Shown piece by piece: positions 8,341-16,377 of a stretch of DNA of 64,000 nt. Source of the stretch: an uncultured Flavobacteriales bacterium (GTDB lineage: Bacteria > Bacteroidota > Bacteroidia > Flavobacteriales_D > Parvicellaceae); contig CALSMU010000007.1 of assembly GCA_943787535.1 (NCBI GenBank), positions 62,001 through 126,000 of the forward strand, written 5' to 3'. The notes under the pieces were generated by a model that did no database searches, had not been told where the DNA came from, and saw nothing but the letters and a program-made list of their open reading frames with translations. Position 1 is the stretch's first letter. Every line of letters starts with the position of its first letter. A program made the position numbers and the translations under genes.

Positions 8341-9506
8341 TTATTTAATATTAGTTTGACAGCATCAACAATATATGTTTTTGAATTGTGCTTTACTCTA
8401 TTTTTTTCTTCCATAAATCTTTTTGCATGCTTACTTGCAAGACCAGTGGCATGGGGAATAGCATAAATAGGAATAGATGTTAGGCTAATGTTATCAATTT
8501 TTGTTACAATTGAGGGGATGAATCTTGTTAATCCAATTTTTGCTAACCCATCATTTACCGGTTGTTTTCCCAAACACAGAATTAGGTCTGGAGAAAATGC
8601 GGTAATTTCTTTTTGTAATAATTTTGTATGGATTGCTAATTCTGTGAAAGAAGTATTTTGATTACTTACAAAATCGGGATCTTCAGGTTCTCTAAAAAAA
8701 AGTTTAAAAACATCGGTTATGTAAATATCATATTGGCTTGCCAATAAACTAATGCTTGGGTAATAATTATTTCTTACTCGATGATGAATACTATAGGGTG
8801 TGTTTAGAGATGCAACCTTACCAATTTCGCCTTCAGTGCTCTTCTGCCTTAAGGGGTCCATCCCAATGAGCATTATCTTTTGTCTGTTTTTATTTTTTAT
8901 CGTAAACCAAACAGGAAGATCTATTCCATATGAACTCTTTTGACTTATTATTGAATGCTTAAAATTTTTAAGCTTATTAATTGGCATACTAGGGTCAAAA
9001 TCTTTTATCACATTTCCCTGGTTGAAAATTGTAGAGAAGTGGTTGTAAACATTATCAAAAAGATTCGGTCTCATACCTAAATCAGAAACAATAATTTCTT
9101 TGATGTCGCGATAGAGATATTCTTCAAGAAATATTTCATTTGCTTCGGATGCAAAAGGGCCTTCATTGAAAGAGGCTTTAACTTTGATTGTTTGCTCAAT
9201 TGTTTTTGATGCGCTTTGTTCATCTATGATTTCAATTCCCTTCCATTTTCCGCGCATTGCACCTTTATTTAATCCTTTTTTCCATTTGCCAGTTAATTCC
9301 CCATCTGTAATAACAAACTCAATCAATCCTTGTGTCCCAGCGTTAGTGTATGTTCCTTTGAAAATATTATTGCTGATTGTGCCTTTTAATTGTCCTTTAT
9401 TTTTTTGGTAATTTCCGGAAGTTGATCCATCTTTTTCAATAGACAAGTTTAATGTTCCAAAATTCCCTTTAAATTTTTTATTTGTAGGCATATTTTCTAT
9501 TTTCAT
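8337..9506 (-). CDS. Uracil-DNA-glycosylase-fold protein with N-terminal beta-repeat region
   Basis: The protein has about 389 residues. Residues 1-95 are glycine-rich beta-strands of a repeating GxLxG / GxYxG / GxW type (GQLKGTISN, FKGTYTNAG, LTGKWKKG, MRGKWKG). Residues ~190-385 look like the uracil-DNA-glycosylase superfamily: IMLIGMDPLRQ in the place of the GxNPG motif, DLILCLGKQPV in the central strand, and IPHATG in the place of the HPS motif. The Asp-Pro-Leu replacement makes true glycosylase activity doubtful. I chose the ATG at 9506 (MKIENMP); a TTG at 9515 would add three residues. Its TGA overlaps the ATG of the channel gene. The fold suggests nucleic-acid or nucleotide recognition. 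Confidence 0.65.
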   Translation of the reverse strand: MKIENMPTNKKFKGNFGTLNLSIEKDGSTSGNYQKNKGQLKGTISNNIFKGTYTNAGTQGLIEFVITDGELTGKWKKGLNKGAMRGKWKGIEIIDEQSASKTIEQTIKVKASFNEGPFASEANEIFLEEYLYRDIKEIIVSDLGMRPNLFDNVYNHFSTIFNQGNVIKDFDPSMPINKLKNFKHSIISQKSSYGIDLPVWFTIKNKNRQKIMLIGMDPLRQKSTEGEIGKVASLNTPYSIHHRVRNNYYPSISLLASQYDIYITDVFKLFFREPEDPDFVSNQNTSFTELAIHTKLLQKEITAFSPDLILCLGKQPVNDGLAKIGLTRFIPSIVTKIDNISLTSIPIYAIPHATGLASKHAKRFMEEKNRVKHNSKTYIVDAVKLILNK

Positions 9507-9708
9507 AAATAACAAAATACTTTTGGATTATTGTACTACTAAAATAGTTAAATAATCAAGATAGTTAAGAAAGGATTTCAAACACTATAAACTAAGGTAT
9601 AAATAATTGACTTTGGCAGATTAAATGATTGCTTAGGTCACTATGCAATGATTTCTAATTTGGATAAATAAATAAATCAAATTAATTTTAACTAACTAAA
9701 CACTATTT

Positions 9709-10125
9709 ATGAAGATATTACTGACACTTTTTATTGTAATTACTTTGATTGGGCATAGTCAAGATAAATATCTGTCTGAAGATAATTTTGGTTTATCATT
9801 GGAAAAATATTGTAATTCATGTGGTCTCACTGTGTTAAAGTGCTATACCCAAAGTGTTTTAGGAGTCAATGTTGGTTATTATGTTAAATTTCACAACAAA
9901 TCTGGCAAAACGATTGATGCGGTTGAATGGAAGGCGAATTTTTACAACAACTTTGAGGATTATATAGGAACAAGAAAAGGAGAGTGGGCCTCTGGGAATT
10001 TTGTATCGCCAATCGAAAATGAAGAAACATTTAAAGATCTAGAGGGAGTTTGGGTGGAAGGAGCAACAAAAATTAAAATAAAGGTGACGCGTGTTCATTA
10101 TACCGATGGTTCCTCTTGTAATTAA
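9709..10125 (+). CDS. Small secreted protein of unknown function
   Basis: The protein has 138 residues with a signal peptide (MKILLTLFIVITLIGHSQ) and no lipobox. The mature part has a CNSCG motif and a late cysteine, and a beta-sandwich-like pattern (YYVKFHNKSGKTIDAVEWKA, then KIKIKVTRVHY). That pattern resembles extracellular domains that describe how a neuter chain differs from its context, but no family is recognised. It is transcribed alone and is divergent from the glycosylase-like gene; the 200 bp between them holds no recognisable site. Confidence 0.6.
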   Translation: MKILLTLFIVITLIGHSQDKYLSEDNFGLSLEKYCNSCGLTVLKCYTQSVLGVNVGYYVKFHNKSGKTIDAVEWKANFYNNFEDYIGTRKGEWASGNFVSPIENEETFKDLEGVWVEGATKIKIKVTRVHYTDGSSCN

Positions 10126-10312
10126 TGTTTATTTTTGCCCGGAAGCCGGAAATTATCAAAGAAATATGCGAAAGGTTTCTTAAACTTTATTTTTTTATTC
10201 TAATCTCTTTTGAGTCGAAAACAAAATAGCAGAATTTTTATTTGTTGTTGGGTATCAGACTAATATTCCCTTTTGGTATTAAAATCAAATTCCGTTTAGT
10301 ACATTATACAGC

Positions 10313-10351
10313 AAAAAAAGACCCACTAGAAATAAATCTAATGGGTCTTTT

Positions 10352-10352
<1 letters not shown>
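10313..10352 (-). terminator. Terminator of tRNA-fMet
   Basis: AAAAAGACCCA pairs with TGGGTCTTTTT, and an inner TAGA/TCTA extends the stem past a single mismatch. On the minus strand it ends in a T-run directly after the encoded CCA of the tRNA. Confidence 0.8.
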
Positions 10353-10427
<75 letters not shown>

Positions 10428-10439
10428 CTATTGTGTGTG

Positions 10440-10469
10440 CAAAGATAATTTTTGTTTCTTTGTATCCAA
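10440..10469 (-). promoter_or_regulatory. Bacteroidota-type promoter of tRNA-fMet
   Basis: On the minus strand, TTG (10469-10467), 19 nt, then TATCTTTG (10447-10440) match the -33 TTG and -7 TAnnTTTG consensus of this phylum. The spacing is right, and the -7 box ends 12 nt before the tRNA 5' end. Confidence 0.65.
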
Positions 10470-10494
10470 TTAAAAAATGAAATAAAATTTAAAA

Positions 10495-11373
10495 ATGCAT
10501 AAATCAGGTTTTGTAAATATAGTCGGAAGCCCCAATGTTGGGAAATCTACGCTTATGAATAAGTTGGTGGGGGAGAAGCTTTCGATCATAACTTCAAAGC
10601 AACAAACCACACGTCATAGAATAATGGGAATCGTTAATGGAGATGACCATCAAATTGTATTTTCCGATACACCAGGAGTTTTGAATCCGCATTATAAGTT
10701 GCACGAAAGTATGATGCGTTTTGTCTCAAGTGCTCTGCAAGATGCGGATATTATTCTTTTTGTAACAGATATTTTTGAAACAGAAATGAATCATAAAGAG
10801 ACACTCGAAAGAATAAAAACGCATAGCGCACCCGTTCTTGTATTGATGAATAAAATTGATTTAGCAAAGGATCCCGCAGATTTAGAGAAAAAGGTAAATT
10901 ACTGGAAGGAGCAAATCCCACGGGCTGAAATTTTACCTATATCAGCATTGCATGGGTTGAGCATAGATTTTATTATGCCGCGACTTATTGAGTTATTGCC
11001 CGAAGGAGAAGCGTTTTTTCCAAAAGATGAGTTAACGGATAAACCGATGCGTTTCTTTATATCTGAAATTGTTAGAGAGAAAATATTGCAAAATTATTCT
11101 AAGGAAATTCCTTATTCGTGCGAAGTAGTTGTAGAATCTTACAAAGACAAAGATAATATTGTCGATATTCGCGTCCTTATTTATGTCAATAGAGATAGTC
11201 AGAAAGCTATTTTGATAGGCCACAAAGGAAGTAAGATGAAAAAAGTAGGGATTGAATCTCGAAAAGACATTGAAGCTTTTATTGATAAAAAAGTATTTCT
11301 CGATTTATATGTGAAGGTGGATAAAGACTGGAGAGATAAAGAAAAGAAGTTAAAGAAGTACGGTTACGAATAG
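10495..11373 (+). CDS. era: GTPase Era
   Basis: The 292-residue protein has the full Era plan. It starts with a G domain: G1 GSPNVGKS (about 10-17), the TTRHRI switch, G3 DTPG, G4 NKID and G5 SALHG. A C-terminal KH domain follows, with the [11 protein letters not shown] loop. Era binds the 3' end of 16S rRNA and acts as a checkpoint in 30S assembly. It is followed by der with a 14-bp gap, so two ribosome-assembly GTPases are probably co-transcribed. Confidence 0.95.
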   Translation: MHKSGFVNIVGSPNVGKSTLMNKLVGEKLSIITSKQQTTRHRIMGIVNGDDHQIVFSDTPGVLNPHYKLHESMMRFVSSALQDADIILFVTDIFETEMNHKETLERIKTHSAPVLVLMNKIDLAKDPADLEKKVNYWKEQIPRAEILPISALHGLSIDFIMPRLIELLPEGEAFFPKDELTDKPMRFFISEIVREKILQNYSKEIPYSCEVVVESYKDKDNIVDIRVLIYVNRDSQKAILIGHKGSKMKKVGIESRKDIEAFIDKKVFLDLYVKVDKDWRDKEKKLKKYGYE

Positions 11374-11387
11374 ATATTCAGAATAAA

Positions 11388-12695
11388 ATGGCAATAGTTG
11401 CAATAGTAGGGCGCCCAAATGTTGGTAAATCAACACTTTTTAATCGATTAACAGAGTCTAGAGCTGCAATTGTACAAGAAACAAGTGGAGTTACGCGAGA
11501 TAGGCATTATGGTAAGGCAGAATGGAATGGGGTAGAGTTTTCCCTTATCGATACAGGAGGGTATGTAAAAGGTTCTGACGATATTTTTGAAGGAGAGATA
11601 CGCAAACAAGTTGTAATTGCTCTGGAAGAAGCAAATGCGGTTGTTTTTGTTGTGGATGTAGAGACAGGAATTACAGATCTAGATGAATCCGTGGCAAAAC
11701 TATTGCGTAAAACAAAGAAACCTACTTTTGTTGTTGTCAATAAAGTGGATAATAGTGAGCGAATAAATGATACCTACGAATTTTATAATTTTGGTTTAGA
11801 GAATGTTGTAAATATCTCTGCAATTAATGGTTCTGGAACGGGTGAACTTTTAGACGGTTTAACAGATGCGCTTAAAGAGTTAGATAAGCCTATAGAAATA
11901 GATGCAGATTTGCCGCGTATTGCAATAGTTGGAAAACCAAATGTTGGTAAATCATCTTTTACAAATGCGCTTATTGGAGAAGACAGAAATATAGTAACAG
12001 ATATTTCCGGAACAACAAGAGACTCTATCGATACACGACTTAACATGTTTGGTTTTGATATGGTACTTGTCGATACAGCTGGTATTCGTAAGAAGAGTAA
12101 GGTGCATGAAGATATTGAGTTTTACTCAGTGATGCGTTCTATCCGATCTATTGAAAGTGCTGATGTTTGTGTTTTTATGATTGACGCACAAGATGGAATC
12201 GAAAAACAGGATTTAAGTATTTTTTCGGTTATCGAAAGAAACAAAAAGGGAATTGTCTTGCTTGTCAATAAATGGGATTTAATTGATAAGGAAACCAATA
12301 CAATGAAAGAATTTGAAGATGATATTCGTTCAAAAATTGCTCCGTTTAATGATGTGCCAATTTTATTTGTTTCTGCTTTAACAAAGCAAAGAATTCATAA
12401 AGCCCTGGAGAAGGTTGTTGAGGTTTTTGAAAATAGAATACAAAAAATACCCACTTCAAAATTAAATGAATATATGCTTGGGGTAATTGAAAGGTTTCCT
12501 CCGCCAGCTAATAAAGGCAAATTTGTGCGTATTAAATTTGTTACGCAATTGCCAACGCACTCACCTTCTTTTGCTTTTTTCTGTAATTTGCCGCAGTATA
12601 TTCCCGATTCTTATAAGCGATTTTTAGAGAATAAGTTAAGAGACAAATACAATTTAACGGGAGTTCCAATTCGGATCTTTTTCAGAAAGAAATAG
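11388..12695 (+). CDS. der: Double-domain GTPase Der (EngA)
   Basis: This 435-residue protein has two consecutive G domains: GRPNVGKS at 7-14 with DTGG and NKVD, then GKPNVGKS at about 182-189 with DTAG and NKWD. A C-terminal KH-like domain ends in PIRIFFRKK. Der acts in 50S subunit maturation. Length and domain order are those of the family. The gene lies 14 bp after era and converges on the radical SAM gene with only about 20 bp between stops and no clear terminator. Confidence 0.95.
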   Translation: MAIVAIVGRPNVGKSTLFNRLTESRAAIVQETSGVTRDRHYGKAEWNGVEFSLIDTGGYVKGSDDIFEGEIRKQVVIALEEANAVVFVVDVETGITDLDESVAKLLRKTKKPTFVVVNKVDNSERINDTYEFYNFGLENVVNISAINGSGTGELLDGLTDALKELDKPIEIDADLPRIAIVGKPNVGKSSFTNALIGEDRNIVTDISGTTRDSIDTRLNMFGFDMVLVDTAGIRKKSKVHEDIEFYSVMRSIRSIESADVCVFMIDAQDGIEKQDLSIFSVIERNKKGIVLLVNKWDLIDKETNTMKEFEDDIRSKIAPFNDVPILFVSALTKQRIHKALEKVVEVFENRIQKIPTSKLNEYMLGVIERFPPPANKGKFVRIKFVTQLPTHSPSFAFFCNLPQYIPDSYKRFLENKLRDKYNLTGVPIRIFFRKK

Positions 12696-12717
12696 TTCTT
12701 TTTATTTTCTTTGTTAA

Positions 12718-13833
12718 TTAAGTCCAAACTTTACTTCCTTCAGAGCAGTTTTTGCAAATATCAATTTCTTTTCGATTTGACAACACTGACTTTCTGAACT
12801 GTTTATATTGATTACTTTTCCAAATCGATGAAAAAGTTTGCTCAGAAATGCTCCCTATTTGATGCGAAGCATCTTTATCAAAACAACAAGGTACTATTTT
12901 TCCATCCCAAGTAATTACGCATCCACTCCACATTCTCCAACAATGATTGCTCATTTTGTTCTTAAGAACAAAAGTCCCATCTTTTTTCTTCCTGTATCTT
13001 GAATATTTCTCTTGTTCTGGAATTAAGGGATTTCCATTTTTATAATCATATACTTGAGCAGTTTTGAATTTGATTTCATCAACTCCCATTTCTTCTGCGA
13101 GTTGAATAGCATCATTAATTTGATGCTCATTTGGTTTGACAACCAGAAATTGAAAGATCACATGGGGTGTTGAAGATTGCAATTCTTTTTTCCACTTGAC
13201 GATGTTTCTTGTTCCTTCAAGCACTTTTTCCAGTGTTCCATGAATTCTATATTGCTCATAAACCTCCTGAGTTGTGCCATCTATCGAAATTATTAAACGA
13301 TCAAGTCCAGATTCAATCGTTTTCTTTGCAACTTCTTCTGTTATAAAATGTGCATTGGTAGAAGTTCCCGTATATATTCCGCTATTCGAAGCATAGTTTA
13401 CTAATTTTAAAAAATCGGGATTAATGAAGGGCTCGCCTTGAAAATAGAAATTGATAAACGATAAATAAGCGCCTAATTCATCGATTATTTTCTTATTCAA
13501 ATCAAGTTTTAAATTACCTGTAGCTCGGGTAAATTGCTTCAGTCCACTTGGACATTCAGGGCATCCTAAATTGCATGCGGTGGTAGGTTCGATAGAAATA
13601 GAAGAAGGCTTGCCCCAATTAATAGGTGTTTTAAATACCCGAGAGACTACGAAACTCGAATAGAGTTTGATAATGTTCGAAACCTTTTTGAAAGTTTGCT
13701 TTTTAAGTATGGCGTTATTGTCTGATTTGTTAGAAAACACGTTTGTAAATTTACATTTTTTAATTTCTAGAAGTACAAACAGGCATATTTTTGTAGACGA
13801 ATACTTCTTTTTTTTTGTTTGTAAAAAAGCCAC
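12718..13833 (-). CDS. Radical SAM/SPASM domain protein
   Basis: The protein has 371 residues from the upstream ATG. The radical SAM cluster motif is C-NLG-C-PE-C in TTACNLGCPECPSG, and a C-terminal SPASM region holds CWRMWSGC, VPCCFDKD and ICKNC for auxiliary Fe-S clusters. Other features are FQGEPF and LIISIDGTTQEVYEQYR, typical of the peptide- or cofactor-modifying branch. The first ~31 residues are lysine-rich and unlike the family. A GTG at 13740 would give a 340-residue protein starting just before KKVSNIIKLYSSF, which seems more natural. No precursor peptide gene is visible beside it, so the substrate is unknown. Confidence 0.85.
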   Translation of the reverse strand: MAFLQTKKKKYSSTKICLFVLLEIKKCKFTNVFSNKSDNNAILKKQTFKKVSNIIKLYSSFVVSRVFKTPINWGKPSSISIEPTTACNLGCPECPSGLKQFTRATGNLKLDLNKKIIDELGAYLSFINFYFQGEPFINPDFLKLVNYASNSGIYTGTSTNAHFITEEVAKKTIESGLDRLIISIDGTTQEVYEQYRIHGTLEKVLEGTRNIVKWKKELQSSTPHVIFQFLVVKPNEHQINDAIQLAEEMGVDEIKFKTAQVYDYKNGNPLIPEQEKYSRYRKKKDGTFVLKNKMSNHCWRMWSGCVITWDGKIVPCCFDKDASHQIGSISEQTFSSIWKSNQYKQFRKSVLSNRKEIDICKNCSEGSKVWT

Positions 13834-13906
13834 TATCTTTCCTTTATAATTCTGATATTTATATATTTACATGCAATATTCATTGCAAAATAATTACCTT
13901 ACTACA

Positions 13907-16288
13907 ATGAAATTATTCATTTTTAGTTTTCTTATTTTACTTTCAAATTTATTTTGGGGACAAAATATTTACTTAGGTAAAGTAATAGATAGCGAGACGA
14001 AGGAGCCTTTGCCATTTGTTAACATAAGGATAGGAAGTTCTCAAAATGGCTTTACCACAGATATTGATGGAGTATTCGAATATGAGTCAGATGTAAAAAT
14101 TGAAAATTTCGAATTTAGCTATCTCGGGTATGAAAAACTAGAACAAACTGTAGAGGTTGCTGTTCAGAATACTGTTTACTTGACAAAAAACTCAATTGGA
14201 CTAGAAGAAGTTGTAATTGATGCAGACTATAATCCTGCTTTGCCAATTATCAAAAAGGTAATCCGAAATAGAAGATCAAATAATCCAGAGAAAAATTTAG
14301 ATTTCTATTACGAAAGTTATAACAAGTTGACACTTGGTGCAGAACTAGATTCTTCTGGATCTGCCTCCGAAGATTCTAGTTATCTTATGATGCAACAATT
14401 TTTTGGAAAACAAAATTTGATGTTGATTGAAACCGTGGTCGAAACGCATCATAAAGCACCTAATAAAACCAAAGATATTGTAATTGCAACGCGTACAAGT
14501 GGCTTGCAAAATACGATGGTGCCAATGTTGGCTACCGAATTACAAGCTTTTAGTTTTTACAATACCTTTTTTACCTTAAGCAATGTTCAGTACATATCTC
14601 CTATTACAAATGAGGGGTTTTCAAAATATAACTACAAGCTACTGGATGATTATATAGAAAATGATGATACCATATTTGTTGTTTCGTTTTGGCCAAAAGA
14701 AAAACGTGTTTTTAAAGCTATGGAGGGTGTTTTAAATATCTCCTCTGATAAATATGGAGTTAAAAATGTAATTGCAAAACCGGTAAACCCGAAAGGGTCA
14801 ATGGATATTCAAATAAATCAAAAATACCAAAAGATAAATGGTGTTTGGTTTCCAGAGCAGCTGAATTCTAATTTAACTTTCAGGAATTTGAGTGTTGGAG
14901 GTTTAGATATGATTGGTAAGTCTGTTTCTTACCTAAAAAATATCAATCTAAACCCCAGTGATGATGAATTAAAGTTTGGAGATATTACTTTGGAGATGGA
15001 TATCAAAGATAAAATACAAAATGACAGTTCACTCTCTAATTCCAGACATAATCCATTGTCATTAAGAGATAGTCTTACTTATCAGGTAATAGATAGTATT
15101 GGAGAAGAATTAAATTTAGATGAAAAAATTCTACTTATGGAGTCGCTATTAGATGGGAGATTGCCTTTAGGTGCCATTGATCTGGATATAAAAAAGGTAT
15201 TAGGCTATAGCAATTACGAAGGTATTCGATTAGGAGCTGGTTTGTTTACAAATGACCGACTAACGAAAAAAATGACTTTAGGCGGTTATTTTGGCTATGG
15301 ATTTAAAGATAAAGCGTGGAAATATGGAGGTGAATTGGACGTGAAGTTATGGCCAAAAAAAGGGGTAGGCTTAAATGTTTCCTTGACACATGATATCAGT
15401 CAAGCAGGAAGTATGGCGATCGGAACTAATGAAAAACTTGGGAGCAATCAAGATTTGTATCGCTTTTATACAACTCTTTATGATCAGGATATTAATTGGA
15501 AAGCAAGCCTTCGATTTAGAGTTAAGGGCGTTAAGGCAAAAATTACAGGTAAAATCCAGCGATTAACCCCACTTTACAATTATCAATTTGAACAAATAAC
15601 GGGCGAAAACACAGTTTTGGCAACTTCTGAGTTTTATTATTCTTTAATAGGTGCTGAATTGTGCTATTCTCCATTTTCAAAAGTAATGTATAATGGAAGT
15701 AGATTAGTTGATATTTCTTCAAAGTATCCCGTTTTTAATTTAAGTTTTCAGCAAACAGTTCCTTACATAACTACCAATGAATTTCAGCGTTTATTGATTA
15801 AGGTTACAGACAATTTTTCATTGCCATTTATAGGTAAATCAAATTTTGCACTTATTGGCGGAATAGTTTCACAAGATGTCCCTTTCTCTTATTTGTTTAA
15901 TCAGCAAGGAACAAAAGAAAATTTTGAACTATCTGTTTTCGAAAGTTTCGAAACGATGTATGTAAATGAATTTTATGCTTCTGCATTTATAAACGGATTT
16001 TGGGAACATAATTTTGGAACACTATTAAAGAAAGGTATGTTTCAGCCTGAATTAGCTATTTATCAAGGGGTTGGGTTTGGAGATAAGGCCAAAGTTAATT
16101 ACCATTCTCAACTTGAGGGTAAAACCATGGAAAAAGGGTATTATGAGTCCGGGCTGAAAATTCATAATATAATACACGTATCAACAGGAGGTTTTGGTTT
16201 TGGAATGTTTTATCGGTACGGTCCGTATTTACTAGATAAGCAGAGCGACAATTTTACCTATAAAATTACTATTTCAATGGGATTTTAA
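13907..16288 (+). CDS. DUF5686 / carboxypeptidase-regulatory-like outer-membrane protein
   Basis: About 793 residues. The signal peptide MKLFIFSFLILLSNLFWGQ begins at the ATG at 13907; an in-frame ATG at 13871 would bury it behind 12 extra residues. A carboxypeptidase-regulatory-like beta-sandwich follows (YLGKVIDSETKEPLPFVNI, TDIDGVFEY). After it come the DUF5686 core (LPIIKKVIRNRRSNNPEKN) and a C-terminal outer-membrane barrel ending YKITISMGF. The family is widespread in Bacteroidota, and its role at the outer membrane is not settled. It is followed 90 bp later by the RND transporter. Confidence 0.85.
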   Translation: MKLFIFSFLILLSNLFWGQNIYLGKVIDSETKEPLPFVNIRIGSSQNGFTTDIDGVFEYESDVKIENFEFSYLGYEKLEQTVEVAVQNTVYLTKNSIGLEEVVIDADYNPALPIIKKVIRNRRSNNPEKNLDFYYESYNKLTLGAELDSSGSASEDSSYLMMQQFFGKQNLMLIETVVETHHKAPNKTKDIVIATRTSGLQNTMVPMLATELQAFSFYNTFFTLSNVQYISPITNEGFSKYNYKLLDDYIENDDTIFVVSFWPKEKRVFKAMEGVLNISSDKYGVKNVIAKPVNPKGSMDIQINQKYQKINGVWFPEQLNSNLTFRNLSVGGLDMIGKSVSYLKNINLNPSDDELKFGDITLEMDIKDKIQNDSSLSNSRHNPLSLRDSLTYQVIDSIGEELNLDEKILLMESLLDGRLPLGAIDLDIKKVLGYSNYEGIRLGAGLFTNDRLTKKMTLGGYFGYGFKDKAWKYGGELDVKLWPKKGVGLNVSLTHDISQAGSMAIGTNEKLGSNQDLYRFYTTLYDQDINWKASLRFRVKGVKAKITGKIQRLTPLYNYQFEQITGENTVLATSEFYYSLIGAELCYSPFSKVMYNGSRLVDISSKYPVFNLSFQQTVPYITTNEFQRLLIKVTDNFSLPFIGKSNFALIGGIVSQDVPFSYLFNQQGTKENFELSVFESFETMYVNEFYASAFINGFWEHNFGTLLKKGMFQPELAIYQGVGFGDKAKVNYHSQLEGKTMEKGYYESGLKIHNIIHVSTGGFGFGMFYRYGPYLLDKQSDNFTYKITISMGF

Positions 16289-16377
16289 TATTACAATTCA
16301 ATGTGAATTTTATACCGGATTTTAATAAATAATTCAGTAGATTTGCTAGCTGTTCTTGATGAAAGAATAAACACCGT

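Noticed and set aside
9507-9515. TTG start of the glycosylase-fold protein
   Set aside because: An ATG three codons later gives the same protein with a normal start.
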